A DNA stretch of 64,000 nucleotides from Streptomyces triculaminicus (GCF_017349075.1 NZ_JAFMOF010000005.1:372001-436000); one strand, 5' to 3'. Counted from the stretch's first letter, positions 1 through 9,153 are shown. Notes: generated from the sequence alone by a model not told the origin. Numbers and translations are program-made.

Positions 1-771
1 GGCCGCCAGGTCCTCGCCTTCGACGCGAGCGGCGCCGGGCGCGTCGCGGAGGTCTTCGGCGACCTCGACCGCGCCGAGCGCGTCTCGGTGGTCGTCCCGG
101 GCGTCGACACCAACGTGCTCACGTTCGAGAAGTCCCAGCGCGCCTACAGCGCCCCCGTCGGCATGGCCCGGTCCCTCTACGCCGCCGAGGGGAAGGCGAG
201 CCCCGGCACCAGGACGGCCGTCATCGCCTGGGCCGACTACACCTCCCCCATCGGCGTCGGCATGGACGCGGCGACCGGCAAGCTCGCCGCCGAGGGCGCG
301 CTGCGGCTGCGCAAGCTGGTGCGGACGCTGCCGGGCGACTCCGAGGTCTCGCTGTTCTGCCACAGCTACGGCTCGGTGGTGTGCGGGGTCGCCGCCCGCG
401 AGCTTCCCGCCCGCGTCAGCGACGTGGCGGTGGCGGGCTCCCCCGGCATGCGCGCCGAGCGCGTCTCCGACCTGGGCACCAGCGCCCGGATCTGGGCGAT
501 GCGCGATCAGGACGACTGGATTCAGGACGTGCCCCACATGGAGGTCGGCGGTCTGGGTCATGGCGCCGACCCGGTCTCCACGGGCTTCGGGGCGCGGAGG
601 CTGTCGGCCTCCGGGGCCCGTGGCCACACCGGCTACTTCGAGCCCGGCACCACCAGCCTCGCCAACTTCGCCGGCATCGGAGTCGGAGCCGCCGCCTCCG
701 TCCGGTGCGCGGGTGACGCCAGTGACTGCACCACCGGTCTGGACCAGGATCGAGTCGTCCCCGCCGCATGA
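1..771 (+). CDS. DUF1023 alpha/beta hydrolase, 5'-truncated by window edge
   Basis: The reading frame is open from the first base, so the N-terminus lies outside the window; 256 codons plus stop are visible. The protein matches the actinobacterial DUF1023 alpha/beta hydrolase family. It has a VVVPGVDTN strand, then the nucleophile elbow CHSYGS with Ser at bases 364-366, and a late Asp/His region containing GHTGYFEPGT. Family members are usually cytoplasmic or exported esterase-like enzymes with unknown substrates. The elbow has Cys where many members have Gly (GHSYG). Family call is firm; substrate is unknown. Confidence 0.85.
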   Translation, partial: GRQVLAFDASGAGRVAEVFGDLDRAERVSVVVPGVDTNVLTFEKSQRAYSAPVGMARSLYAAEGKASPGTRTAVIAWADYTSPIGVGMDAATGKLAAEGALRLRKLVRTLPGDSEVSLFCHSYGSVVCGVAARELPARVSDVAVAGSPGMRAERVSDLGTSARIWAMRDQDDWIQDVPHMEVGGLGHGADPVSTGFGARRLSASGARGHTGYFEPGTTSLANFAGIGVGAAASVRCAGDASDCTTGLDQDRVVPAA

Positions 772-827
772 CGCGCGTAGCGTCGCGAGAGGAGACGGGC
801 GGACGGGCGCCGCATACGATGAGCGGC

Positions 828-1688
828 ATGGGTGATGTGCTGGCCGGTTTCCACACCGTCTGGGAGTTCGACACCGACTCCGTGCTCATCCGCTTCGAAC
901 GGGGGATCCGCACACCGAAGCTGCTCCAGGCGCTCGGCGAGCGGCGCATCCCCTACGAGGCGCTCGCCGGGGTCGAGAAGACCCCGGGAAGACATGGCAC
1001 GGTGGTGCTGCGCGCCATGCCCAGACCCGGCGCCGACCCGCTGGCCGACGCGGCCGACGGCCGGCTCAGGGACGGCTGCGACCCCTACCGCCTGGTGCTC
1101 CCCGCCGAGCGCGAGCTGCTCGCGGAGTACTACGCCGAACGGATACGGGCCGAGCTCGGCCCGGACGCGGGCGAGCCGGCCGAGCGCCACCTGGTGGCGG
1201 CACCGGTGCCGCCGCTGTCCTTCAAGGGCTACGACGGCAAGGCCTCCTTCGACGGCCGGGCCGTCTCCTTCCGCTGGTTCTGGAGCGGCGCCTCCTCCGC
1301 CAAGTGGAAGGCGGGCGACCAGCGGTTCGCCGTCGAGGAGCTGACCGGGGTGCACTGGAGCTCCCCCGAGGCCCCGGGCGGACACCTGCGGCTGCTGCGG
1401 CGCGGCACGGACGGCCCGCGGCCGGGCGCCGCGGACCAGGACCCGGCGGCCGTGGTCTTCGGCAGGGGCTACGGCCTCGTCCACGAGTCGCTGCCCTTCG
1501 CGGCCGCGGTGCTGGCGGCCGTACGGGCCAAGGCGCCCGTGCCGCCCTCCGGGACGGTGCCCGCGGCCCGGCCCGACCCCGGCGGCATCGCCGAGCGCAT
1601 CCGCCACCTCGGGGAGCTGCACGACGCGGGACTGCTGACGGACGACGAGTTCAGCGCGAAGAAGGCCGAGCTGCTGGCGGAGCTGTGA
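828..1688 (+). CDS. DUF4429 domain protein with C-terminal SHOCT motif
   Basis: This is a soluble protein of 286 residues. The N-terminal two thirds hold two repeats of the DUF4429 type (VWEFDTDSVLIRF near the start and VSFRWFWSG near residue 146). The last 30 residues form a SHOCT helix pair (IAERIRHLGELHDAGLLTDDEF). SHOCT is a short oligomerisation-type motif found at the ends of many bacterial proteins. I chose the ATG at 828 because family members start with MGDVLAGFH; an ATG at 819 is also in frame. No clear Shine-Dalgarno sequence lies at the right distance. Function is unknown. Confidence 0.82.
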   Translation: MGDVLAGFHTVWEFDTDSVLIRFERGIRTPKLLQALGERRIPYEALAGVEKTPGRHGTVVLRAMPRPGADPLADAADGRLRDGCDPYRLVLPAERELLAEYYAERIRAELGPDAGEPAERHLVAAPVPPLSFKGYDGKASFDGRAVSFRWFWSGASSAKWKAGDQRFAVEELTGVHWSSPEAPGGHLRLLRRGTDGPRPGAADQDPAAVVFGRGYGLVHESLPFAAAVLAAVRAKAPVPPSGTVPAARPDPGGIAERIRHLGELHDAGLLTDDEFSAKKAELLAEL

Positions 1689-1777
1689 AGTCCCGGGGTG
1701 ATACCGGGGTATGACATCCGGGTCGGCACCTCGGGGTGACGTTTTCGCTGGTCGGCCCCCCCTACGCTGATCACGTC

Positions 1778-3058
1778 ATGCCTTCGTCACCGCTCCGCCG
1801 TGTCCGCGCGGCCCTCGCCCCCGCCGAGCCGCTCCTCGGCCACTCCCGCAGCCGCTTCGTGCGCCGCCTGCCGTACCTCGTCGCGGCGCTGTTCATCGCC
1901 ATCCTCCTGCCGTCCGGCACCATGGTGCTCGGCGACGAGTACGGGCTGAACTCCGATCTGGCGCTCCTGCTCTGCCTCGTGCAGACCGCGCCGCTGCTGC
2001 TCGCCGTGCGCCGCCCCCTGGCCGCCTGGGCGGTGGCCTTCACCGGCCACGTCGCGTGCGCGGCGGCCCTGCTCGCCGTGCCGGTGGCTAAGGGCTGGGC
2101 CTGGCCGTGGACGCCCGGGGGCATCGTCGGCATGCTGCTGTTCATGCTGGCCCTCGGCCTGCGCGAGCGGCCCCGCGTCCTGGTCGCGGTCTGGGCGCTG
2201 ATGGGGGCGGCCGGCATCCTCTTCGAGAGCCTCGACCCCGGCCGCAGCAACGGCTCCTGGCCGCTCCCCGTCATCCTCGGCGGCATCCTGCTCGTGGTGA
2301 CCTCCCTGCTGCGCGAACGCGGCCTGGCCCGGCGGGCGCTGGCCGAGCAGGAGACCATCAGCGAGGCCGAACGGGCCCGCCGCACCCTGCTGGAGGAGCG
2401 CGCCCGCATCGCCCGCGAGCTGCACGACGTGGTCGCCCACCACATGTCCGTCATCACCGTGCAGGCCGACAGCGCCCCGTACCGCATCACGGACCTGCCG
2501 GACGCGGCCCGCGAGGAGTTCACCACCATCGCCGCCACCGCACGGGAGTCGCTGACCGAGATGCGCCGCCTGCTGGGCGTGCTGCGCAGCGAGGACGGCA
2601 CCGGCCCGGCCGGCGGCCCCGAGCGGGCACCGCAGCCGGGCGTGGAGCGGATCCCGCAGCTGGTCGAGGCGACGGTACGGGCCGGGGTGCCGGTGGAGCT
2701 GTCGATGCCGGAGCCGGTGCCGGCCGCGCTGCCGCAGGCGGTGGACCTGTCCGCCTACCGCATCACCCAGGAGGCCCTGTCCAACGTCGTCCGGCACGCC
2801 CCGGGCGCGGCCACCCGGGTCTCGGTCTCCCTCGGCGAGGACCGCCGGAGCCTGACGCTCCTGGTCGTCAACGCCGCCCCGGCCGAGCCGGGCGGCGCAC
2901 CGCTGGAGGCCGGCGGCACGGGCCACGGCCTGGTCGGCATGCGGGAGCGGGTCCGGCTGGTCGGCGGCACGCTCGACACCGGTCCGCTGCCCGACGGCGG
3001 CTTCCGGGTGGCGGCCCGGCTCCCGTTCACCACAGAAGAGGAATCCTCCCCCGCATGA
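1778..3058 (+). CDS. NarL-type two-component sensor histidine kinase
   Basis: The protein has 426 residues. About five hydrophobic segments lie between residues 30 and 185, with almost no extracellular domain. A HisKA_3 dimerisation helix follows (ERARIARELHDVVAHH, phosphoacceptor His216), then a HATPase_c domain with N-box QEALSNVVRHA and the G-box GHGLVGMRERV. The stop overlaps the start of the response regulator (ATGA), so the two are translationally coupled. With short membrane loops it probably senses the membrane or something in it, but no signal can be named. The start ATG at 1778 gives the usual charged N-terminus. Confidence 0.93.
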   Translation: MPSSPLRRVRAALAPAEPLLGHSRSRFVRRLPYLVAALFIAILLPSGTMVLGDEYGLNSDLALLLCLVQTAPLLLAVRRPLAAWAVAFTGHVACAAALLAVPVAKGWAWPWTPGGIVGMLLFMLALGLRERPRVLVAVWALMGAAGILFESLDPGRSNGSWPLPVILGGILLVVTSLLRERGLARRALAEQETISEAERARRTLLEERARIARELHDVVAHHMSVITVQADSAPYRITDLPDAAREEFTTIAATARESLTEMRRLLGVLRSEDGTGPAGGPERAPQPGVERIPQLVEATVRAGVPVELSMPEPVPAALPQAVDLSAYRITQEALSNVVRHAPGAATRVSVSLGEDRRSLTLLVVNAAPAEPGGAPLEAGGTGHGLVGMRERVRLVGGTLDTGPLPDGGFRVAARLPFTTEEESSPA

Positions 3059-3726
3059 CCATCAAAGTGATCATCGTCGACGACCAGGCCATGGTGCGCG
3101 CGGGGTTCGCCGCGCTGCTGGCCGCGCAGAGCGACATCGACGTCGTCGGCGACGCCGCGGACGGGCGGCAGGGCGTCGAGCTGAGCCGGCGCGCCCACCC
3201 GGACGTGGTGCTGATGGACGTCCGCATGCCGGAGATGGACGGCCTGGAGGCCGCGCGGCGGCTCCTGGACCCTCCGCCGGGGGTGGTGCACCGCCCGAAG
3301 GTGCTGATGCTGACGACGTTCGACGTCGACGACTACGTCTACGAGGCGCTGCGCGCGGGCGCGTCCGGCTTCCTGCTGAAGGACGCCCCGCCCGCCGACC
3401 TGATCTCGGCGGTACGGGTCGTGGCCGCCGGAGAGGCCCTGCTGGCGCCCTCGGTGACGCGCCGTCTGATCGCCGACTTCGCCGCCCGGCCGGCGCCCCG
3501 GCGCAAGGGGGCGGTGCGGCTGAACGGGCTGACGCCGCGTGAGACGGAGGTCCTGGAGCTGATCGCCCGGGGCCTGTCGAACCAGGAGATCGCGGCGGAG
3601 CTGGTGCTGGCGGAGCAGACGGTCAAGACGCACATCGGGCGGGTGCTGTCCAAGCTGAGCCTGCGCGACCGCGCACAGGCGGTCATCTTCGCCTACGAGT
3701 CGGGGCTGGTGACCCCGGGCGAGTGA
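3055..3726 (+). CDS. NarL/FixJ-family response regulator
   Basis: The protein has 223 residues. The receiver domain has the acidic pair D9/D10, phosphoacceptor Asp55 (DVRMPEMD) and the LKD lysine in FLLKDAPP. A LuxR-type HTH follows at about residues 155-215 (LTPRETEVLELIARGLSNQEIAAEL). It overlaps the kinase gene by 4 bp, so both are made together and it is the cognate partner of the kinase at 1778-3058. Target genes are unknown; no neighbour in the same direction is co-transcribed. Confidence 0.94.
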   Translation: MTIKVIIVDDQAMVRAGFAALLAAQSDIDVVGDAADGRQGVELSRRAHPDVVLMDVRMPEMDGLEAARRLLDPPPGVVHRPKVLMLTTFDVDDYVYEALRAGASGFLLKDAPPADLISAVRVVAAGEALLAPSVTRRLIADFAARPAPRRKGAVRLNGLTPRETEVLELIARGLSNQEIAAELVLAEQTVKTHIGRVLSKLSLRDRAQAVIFAYESGLVTPGE

Positions 3727-3750
3727 CCGCCGGTGCGCCTGCGCCAAGAG

Positions 3751-4776
3751 CTAGTCGCGGTCCGCCGAGGTGAAGGACATGTCCGCGTAGCGGGGCCCGG
3801 CGACCTTGGAGGCGACCGGCTCCAGCGCCGCCAGCTCGTCCGCCGTCAGCTCGAGGCGGGTGGCGCCCACGTTCTCCTCCAGGCGGCTGCGCTTGCGGGT
3901 GCCCGGGATCGGAACGACCGTCAGGCCGTGGACCTGGGCCCGCTGCTGGACCCAGGCCAGCGCGACCTGGGCGAGCGTGACGCCGCGGGCGGCGGCGATG
4001 GCCCGTACCGGCTCGAGCAGGGCCGCGTTCGCCTGGGCGTTCTCGCCGGTCATACGGGGCAGGGTGCGCCGCCAGTCGTCGCCGGACAGCTCCTTGCCGG
4101 CGTCGGTGAAGGCGCCCGTGAGGAAGCCGCGCCCGAGCGGCGAGTAGGGCACGAGGGCGACGCCGAGCTCGCGGACCGTGGGCACGACGTTGTCCTCGAT
4201 GTCCCGGCTGAAGAGCGACCACTCCGACTGCACGGCGGCGATCGGGTGGACGGCGTGCGCCTGGCGCAGCTCGCTGCCGGTCACCTCGCTGAGCCCCAGG
4301 TGCTTGACCTTGCCCTGGGCCACCAGCTCGGCCATCGCGCCGACGGACTCCTCGAGCGGGACGTCGGGGTTGCGGCGGTGCATGTAGTAGAGGTCGATCT
4401 CGTCGACGCCCAGCCGCCGCAGGCTGGCCTCGACGGCCTTGCGGATGTAGGGCGGGTCGTTGCGGACGACCCGGTCCGCGGGGTTCTCGGGGTTGGCGTC
4501 GATCGCGAACTTGGTGGCCAGGACGACCTCGTCGCGGTGGGCCCGGATGAAGGGCGCGATGAACTTCTCGTTCTCCCCGTTGCCGTACATGTCGGCGGTG
4601 TCGAAGAGCGTGACGCCCAGTTCCAGCGCCCGCTCCAGCGTCGCCCGGGCCTCGGTCTGGTCCGTGGGCCCGTAGGCGAAGCTCATGCCCATGCAGCCGA
4701 GTCCCTGGACTCCGGCCTCGGGGCCGCCGTCGCCGAGGGTGACGCGGGCGATCGTCTCGTTGCTCATGTCCCTCAT
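3751..4776 (-). CDS. Aldo/keto reductase (NADPH-dependent, AKR)
   Basis: This TIM-barrel oxidoreductase of about 341 residues carries the AKR catalytic set: Asp in LFDTADMYG, Tyr in the same motif, Lys in LATKF and His in LYYMHRRNPDVP. The cofactor loop IPGTRKRSRLEENV lies near the C-terminus. The first possible ATG (4776) overlaps the stop of the upstream MerR gene as ATGA; a second ATG at 4767 gives a nine-base-shorter version. It is the second gene of a MerR-AKR operon, so it is probably induced by the compound the MerR protein senses (likely an electrophile or carbonyl compound, by analogy). Confidence 0.9.
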   Translation of the reverse strand: MRDMSNETIARVTLGDGGPEAGVQGLGCMGMSFAYGPTDQTEARATLERALELGVTLFDTADMYGNGENEKFIAPFIRAHRDEVVLATKFAIDANPENPADRVVRNDPPYIRKAVEASLRRLGVDEIDLYYMHRRNPDVPLEESVGAMAELVAQGKVKHLGLSEVTGSELRQAHAVHPIAAVQSEWSLFSRDIEDNVVPTVRELGVALVPYSPLGRGFLTGAFTDAGKELSGDDWRRTLPRMTGENAQANAALLEPVRAIAAARGVTLAQVALAWVQQRAQVHGLTVVPIPGTRKRSRLEENVGATRLELTADELAALEPVASKVAGPRYADMSFTSADRD

Positions 4777-5231
4777 GCCCTTTCGGACGCCCGGCGGGCG
4801 TCGGAGTAGATGTCGATCTTGTAGTCCAGTACGTCCAGGGTGCTGCGCAGCTCGGCGATCCGCCTGCGGACGTCGTCGCGGTGGGCGCTCAGCAGCCGCT
4901 CGCGTTCGGCGAAGGTCTCCTCGCCCTGGCGGACCAGCTCGGCGTAGCGCACCATGTCGGCCACCGGCATGCCGGTCAGCCGCAGCCGGCCCACGAAGTC
5001 CAGCCAGTCCAGGTCGCGGCAGGTGTAACGGCGCTGACCGGTGTGGGAGCGGTCGATGTGCGGCATCAGGCCGATGCGCTCGTACCAGCGCAGGGTGTGC
5101 GCGGTGAGCCCGGTGTACTCCGAGACCTCGCTGATGGTGAACCGGTCCCTGCCCTCGGGCCGGCGGCGGCGCTGCCGGTCGAGTTCCAGGCACGCCGGAA
5201 GCTCCACCGGCGGGCTGTCCATCACTGTCAT
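4773..5231 (-). CDS. MerR-family transcriptional regulator
   Basis: The protein has 152 residues. A MerR winged-helix domain sits at about residues 30-100 (FTISEVSEYTGLTAHTLRWYERIGLMPHIDRS, then GQRRYTCRDLDWLDFVGRLRLTGM), followed by a long dimerisation coiled coil. There is no cysteine cluster of the metal-binding type, so it probably senses an organic ligand or works as a simple repressor/activator. A GGGGAG Shine-Dalgarno sequence precedes the ATG at 5231. The promoter at 5268-5298 has the 19-bp spacer typical of MerR-controlled promoters, so it should control itself and the AKR. A twin promoter lies at 12836-12866. Confidence 0.93.
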   Translation of the reverse strand: MTVMDSPPVELPACLELDRQRRRRPEGRDRFTISEVSEYTGLTAHTLRWYERIGLMPHIDRSHTGQRRYTCRDLDWLDFVGRLRLTGMPVADMVRYAELVRQGEETFAERERLLSAHRDDVRRRIAELRSTLDVLDYKIDIYSDARRASERA

Positions 5232-5267
5232 TGCCGTCTCCCCCTCGCGAACCGTGCGTCGTGCCCC

Positions 5268-5298
5268 ACGCTAAAGAGTTGGAGTGCACTCGAAGCAA
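5268..5298 (-). promoter_or_regulatory. MerR-type promoter with 19-bp spacer and palindromic operator
   Basis: Read on the minus strand, this has a -35 TTGCTT (5298-5293), a 19-bp spacer and a -10 TAGCGT (5273-5268). The spacer carries the near-palindrome CGAGTGCACTCCAA. Elongated 19-bp spacers with a dyad between the two hexamers are the classic MerR arrangement. The divergent serine hydrolase gene starts 68 bases away on the other side. Confidence 0.75.
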
Positions 5299-5341
5299 GC
5301 GAGATCCGGCATGATCCGCGGCCCGCGTTAGGCTCCTTGCC

Positions 5342-6160
5342 ATGGAGAGCCTGCGCATGATCGAGAACTGGCCGGTACCGACCGCGGCGGCGGCCGTCGT
5401 ACGGGCCGACGGCACCCTGGCCGGTTCGCACGGCCCGACCGGGCACCGGTTCGCGCTGGCGTCCGTGACCAAGCCGCTGACCGCGTACGCGGCACTGGTC
5501 GCCGTCGAGGAGGGCGCGGTCGAGCTGGACGAGCCGGCGGGCCCGGTGGGCTCGACGGTCCGCCACCTGCTGGCGCACACCTCGGGCCTGGCCTTCGACG
5601 AGCACCGTCCCATGGCCGAGCCGGGCACCCGCCGCCTGTACTCCAACGCGGGCTTCGAGGCGCTGGGCGACCACATCGCCAAGGCGACGGACATCCCCTT
5701 CGCGGAGTACCTGCGGCAGGCGGTGCTGGAGCCGCTGGGGATGACGTCGACGGACCTTACCGGGTCGCCCGCCAAGGACGGCGTCTCGACGGTGGAGGAC
5801 CTGGCGCGCTTCGTGGCGGAGCTGCAGCGCCCGCGGCTGCTGGCGCCCCAGACGGTGGCCGAGGCCACGTCGGTGGCCTTCCCGGGCCTGGCGGGCGTGC
5901 TGCCCGGCTACGGCAACCAGCGTCCCAACGACTGGGGCCTGGGCTTCGAGATCCGCGACCGGAAGTCGCAGCACTGGACGGGCACCTCGTCCTCGCCCCG
6001 CACCTACGGGCACTTCGGCCAGGCGGGCACGTTCCTGTGGGTCGACCCGGAGGCGGGCGCGGCCTGCGTGGCGCTGGCCGACCGTGCCTTCGGCCCCTGG
6101 GCCATCGAGGTGTGGCCGCTGCTGACGGACGCGGTCCTGGCCGAGCTCGGCCGGGCCTGA
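5342..6160 (+). CDS. Serine hydrolase of the beta-lactamase/DD-peptidase (class C-like) family
   Basis: The protein has 272 residues and no clear signal peptide, so it is probably cytoplasmic. The catalytic motif SVTK lies near residue 39 (LASVTKPLTAYAAL). The second motif, YSN, lies in RRLYSNAGFEALG. A conserved HTSGL segment (LLAHTSGLAFDEH) and a late HFGQAGTF segment (in place of the KTG/HxG box) follow. This family includes esterases, DD-peptidases and beta-lactamase-like proteins. No Shine-Dalgarno sequence is visible; a TAGGCT -10-like hexamer ends 7 nt before the ATG, so the mRNA may be leaderless. Confidence 0.87.
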   Translation: MESLRMIENWPVPTAAAAVVRADGTLAGSHGPTGHRFALASVTKPLTAYAALVAVEEGAVELDEPAGPVGSTVRHLLAHTSGLAFDEHRPMAEPGTRRLYSNAGFEALGDHIAKATDIPFAEYLRQAVLEPLGMTSTDLTGSPAKDGVSTVEDLARFVAELQRPRLLAPQTVAEATSVAFPGLAGVLPGYGNQRPNDWGLGFEIRDRKSQHWTGTSSSPRTYGHFGQAGTFLWVDPEAGAACVALADRAFGPWAIEVWPLLTDAVLAELGRA

Positions 6161-6832
6161 TCAGCCGAAGTGCGGCTCGGCGTGCATCTCCCACGCCAGC
6201 AGCTCGGCGGCACAGCCGGCGGCCTCGGCCGTCAGGTCCTCGGCGTCCAGGACGCGCGCGGCGTCGCCCTCCCGCAGCACCTCCCCGCCCAGCCGGACGG
6301 CGCCGCGCACCACGTGCACGTACAGCCAGGGCGCGTCCGGCAGGGCGGTGCGCTCACCGGCCCGCAGGCGCCGGACGTGCAGCACGGCCTCGGCGCGCGT
6401 CAGGGCGTACGGCGTGCCGTCGGCGATGCCCCGCACCACCTCGTACGACGGCTCCTCGTCGCCCTCGGACGGCGTGAGCCACATCTGCACGAACCGCAGC
6501 GGGGCGCTCCCGGCGTTGCGCTCGCTGTGACGCACGCCCGAGCCCGCGCTGAGTCGCTGGACGTCGCCGGGGCGAACCGTTTCGACGTGCCCCGTGGAGT
6601 CCTCGTGCGCGAGCTCGCCCTCCACCACCCAGGTAACGATCTCGACATCGCGATGGGGGTGCTCCGGGAAGCCGGCGCCGCCCGCGAGGCGCTCCTCGTT
6701 GCAGGCCGCGAGCGGTCCGAAGCGCACGTTGTCGGGGTCGTAGAAGCCCGAGAACGAGAAGGCGTGCCAGGTCTCGATGCCGGCCGCCGGATCCCCGCCG
6801 AGGAAGCGTTCGGCCGCTCGTTGCACGTACAT
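6161..6832 (-). CDS. Pirin family bicupin protein
   Basis: The protein has about 223 residues and two cupin halves. The N-terminal cupin has the pirin metal site HPHRDVEIVTWVVEGELAHEDS and GSGVRHSERN (His residues bind Fe(II) in known pirins; some members act as quercetin dioxygenases). The C-terminal cupin is degenerate (LYVHVVRGAVRLGGEVL). The start ATG at 6832 (MYVQRAAERF) fits the family; longer in-frame extension upstream is Gly/Pro-rich and unconvincing. It is convergent with the serine hydrolase, the stop codons being adjacent. Redox or stress role is inferred only. Confidence 0.88.
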   Translation of the reverse strand: MYVQRAAERFLGGDPAAGIETWHAFSFSGFYDPDNVRFGPLAACNEERLAGGAGFPEHPHRDVEIVTWVVEGELAHEDSTGHVETVRPGDVQRLSAGSGVRHSERNAGSAPLRFVQMWLTPSEGDEEPSYEVVRGIADGTPYALTRAEAVLHVRRLRAGERTALPDAPWLYVHVVRGAVRLGGEVLREGDAARVLDAEDLTAEAAGCAAELLAWEMHAEPHFG

Positions 6833-6909
6833 CACCGGCCCACCGTAGCCCCGCGAAGGACGCTGCGGGGGCCCGGCGGCTCCGGACCCCACCCGAATAA
6901 GGCAGGCTT

Positions 6910-8091
6910 GTGCCCGTGCCCGAACCAGTTGCTGACACCCCGCACCCGCACAGCGCCACCCTGCGCAACCTGGAGAAGTCCTCAGGGACGCTGGCCGCCG
7001 CGGCCATCACCCGGATGGACGCCCAGCTGTCGTGGTACCGGGCGATGCCCCCGGAGAACCGGTCCTGGATCGGCCTGGTCGCCCAGGCCGGCATCGCCGC
7101 GTTCACCGAGTGGTTCCGGCATCCGGAGACCCCCCAGGCCATCAGCACGGACGTCTTCGGCACCGCCCCTCGCGAGCTGACCCGGGCGATCACGCTGCGC
7201 CAGACCGTGGAGATGGTCCGCACGACCATCGAGGTCATGGAGTCGGCCATCGACGAGGTGGCCGCGCCCGGCGACGAGTCGGCGCTGCGCGAGGCGCTGC
7301 TGGTGTACGCCCGGGAGATCGCCTTCGCCACCGCCCAGGTCTACGCGCAGGCCGCCGAGGCGCGCGGCGCGTGGGACGCCCGGCTGGAGTCGCTGGTGGT
7401 CAACGCGGTGCTGTCGGGCGAGGCCGACGAGGGGGCGCTGTCGCGGGCGGCGGCGCTGGGCTGGAGCGGACCCTCGAACGTCTCGGTGGTGCTGGGCACG
7501 GCTCCCGACGGGGACAGCGAGCTGACCGTGGAGGCCATCCGCAGGGCCGCGCGGCATGTGAAGGTGCAGGTCCTCACCGGGGTGCTGGGCGACCGGCTGG
7601 TGGTGATCGTGGGCGGCGCGGAGAACCCGCTGCAGGCCGCCAAGGCGCTGATCGGCCCGTTCGCGGCCGGCCCCGTGGTGGCCGGGCCGGTGGTGGGCGA
7701 CCTGCTGGCCGCGACCCGCTCGGCACAGGCCGCGGCGGCCGGGCTCAAGGCGTGCGCGGCCTGGCCGGACGCCCCCCGTCCGGTGCTCGCCGACGACCTG
7801 CTGCCCGAGCGCGCGATGGCCGGCGACCCGGCCGCGCGGGAGCAGCTGGTGGAGGAGATCTACAGACCGCTGGAGGAGGCGGGCTCGGCCCTGCTGGAGA
7901 CGCTGAGCGTCTACCTGGAGCAGGCGAGCAGCCTGGAGGGGGCGGCACGCATGTTGTTCGTCCACCCCAACACCGTGCGATACCGCCTCCGACGTGTGAC
8001 GGACGTCACCGGCTGGTCACCCTCCGATGTCCGGTCAGCGTTTACGCTGCGAATCGCACTGATCCTGGGGCGCCTGGCCGACGCCGAATGA
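6910..8091 (+). CDS. fasR: PucR/CdaR-type regulator of fatty acid synthesis, FasR
   Basis: The protein has 393 residues. The N-terminal and middle parts form a GGDEF-like/PucR-type sensor region and the C-terminal 60 residues are the PucR HTH (SLEGAARMLFVHPNTVRYRLRRVTDVTG). In Streptomyces coelicolor the gene at this place, just upstream of fabD, encodes FasR, an activator of the fabD-fabH-acpP-fabF operon; the assignment here rests on that synteny and the domain type. The GTG at 6910 is used; a GTG at 6916 is an alternative. The product should bind in the 92-bp gap before fabD. Confidence 0.86.
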   Translation: MPVPEPVADTPHPHSATLRNLEKSSGTLAAAAITRMDAQLSWYRAMPPENRSWIGLVAQAGIAAFTEWFRHPETPQAISTDVFGTAPRELTRAITLRQTVEMVRTTIEVMESAIDEVAAPGDESALREALLVYAREIAFATAQVYAQAAEARGAWDARLESLVVNAVLSGEADEGALSRAAALGWSGPSNVSVVLGTAPDGDSELTVEAIRRAARHVKVQVLTGVLGDRLVVIVGGAENPLQAAKALIGPFAAGPVVAGPVVGDLLAATRSAQAAAAGLKACAAWPDAPRPVLADDLLPERAMAGDPAAREQLVEEIYRPLEEAGSALLETLSVYLEQASSLEGAARMLFVHPNTVRYRLRRVTDVTGWSPSDVRSAFTLRIALILGRLADAE

Positions 8092-8102
8092 CACGCGTAG
8101 GC

Positions 8103-8123
8103 TTTTGTTGACTATCCACAATT
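8103..8123. promoter_or_regulatory. Imperfect inverted repeat in fabD promoter, candidate FasR site
   Basis: The gap between fasR and fabD holds TTGT-N9-ACAA (8105-8121), extended to TTTTGT/ACAATT. A TTGACT hexamer (8108-8113) inside it could serve as a -35 element, though no convincing -10 lies 17-18 bp downstream. The place fits the known role of FasR at the fabD promoter, but the operator itself is my inference. Confidence 0.35.
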
Positions 8124-8189
8124 CCCCTGACGGTTCTTCGTCCCTGTCCTCACGGGTGAGCGATACCGTCCACGAGAGAGAGTGTGAGG

Positions 8190-9140
8190 GTGCTCGTACT
8201 CGTCGCTCCCGGCCAGGGCGCTCAGACGCCCGGCTTCCTGACCCCCTGGCTCGACCTTCCCGGTGTTGAAGACCGCCTGCGGGAATGGTCGGCTGCCATC
8301 GATCTGGACCTCGTCCACTACGGCACGAACGCCGACGCCGACGAGATCCGTGACACCTCCGTGGCCCAGCCACTGCTCGTCGCGTCCGCCCTGGTCTCCG
8401 CCGGGCAGCTGTTCGCCTCCCCGGACGACTTCGCCCGCCTCGTGGGCGCCGCGGCCGGCCACAGCGTCGGCGAGCTCGCCGCCGCCGCGCTGACCGGTGT
8501 GCTGTCCGAGCGGGCCGCCATGGAGCTCGTGCGCAAGCGCGGCCTGGCCATGGCCGAGGCCGCCGCGATCACCGAGACCGGCATGTCCGCGCTGCTGGGC
8601 GGTGAGCCCGACGTCGTGCTCCCACACCTGGAGAAGCTGGGCCTGACCCCCGCCAACGTCAACGGCGCGGGCCAGATCGTGGCCGCCGGAACCGCCGAGC
8701 AGCTGGCGGCGCTGGAGGCGGACAAGCCCGAGGGCACCCGCCGCGTCGTCGCGCTGAAGGTGGCGGGCGCGTTCCACACCCACCACATGGCGCCGGCCGT
8801 CTCCGTCCTCCAGGACGCGGTCGCCCGGGTGGAAGCCGCCGATCCGCACACGCGTTATGTCTCCAACAAGGACGGACACGTCGTCGCGAGCGGCCGGGAG
8901 GTCGTCGAGCGTCTGGTGGGCCAGGTGGCCAACCCGGTCCGCTGGGACCTGTGCATGGAGACCTTCAAGGAGCTGGGCGCCACCGCGATCATCGAGGTGG
9001 CCCCCGGCGGCACGCTCGTGGGCCTGGCCAAGCGCGCCCTGCCCGGTGTGAAGACGCTCGCGCTCAAGACCCCGGACGACCTCGAGGCCGCCCGCGCGCT
9101 CATCGCCGAGCACGCCGCCGCCGGGTCCACGGCCGAATAA
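8190..9140 (+). CDS. fabD: Malonyl-CoA:ACP malonyltransferase
   Basis: The enzyme moves malonyl from CoA to ACP, the entry step for type II fatty acid synthesis. The 316-residue protein has QGAQ near residue 9 (oxyanion region), the nucleophile Ser92 in GHSVGELAAAA, and the catalytic His in GAFHTHHMAPA. I chose the GTG at 8190 because actinobacterial FabD starts MLVLVAPGQGAQ; a GTG at 8184 is also in frame. A purine-rich stretch (GAGAGAGAG) lies just upstream. It opens the fabD-fabH-acpP-fabF run; fabH follows after 13 bases. In Streptomyces the same enzyme can also feed polyketide synthases. Confidence 0.96.
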   Translation: MLVLVAPGQGAQTPGFLTPWLDLPGVEDRLREWSAAIDLDLVHYGTNADADEIRDTSVAQPLLVASALVSAGQLFASPDDFARLVGAAAGHSVGELAAAALTGVLSERAAMELVRKRGLAMAEAAAITETGMSALLGGEPDVVLPHLEKLGLTPANVNGAGQIVAAGTAEQLAALEADKPEGTRRVVALKVAGAFHTHHMAPAVSVLQDAVARVEAADPHTRYVSNKDGHVVASGREVVERLVGQVANPVRWDLCMETFKELGATAIIEVAPGGTLVGLAKRALPGVKTLALKTPDDLEAARALIAEHAAAGSTAE

Positions 9141-9153
9141 GGAGCCCGAGAGC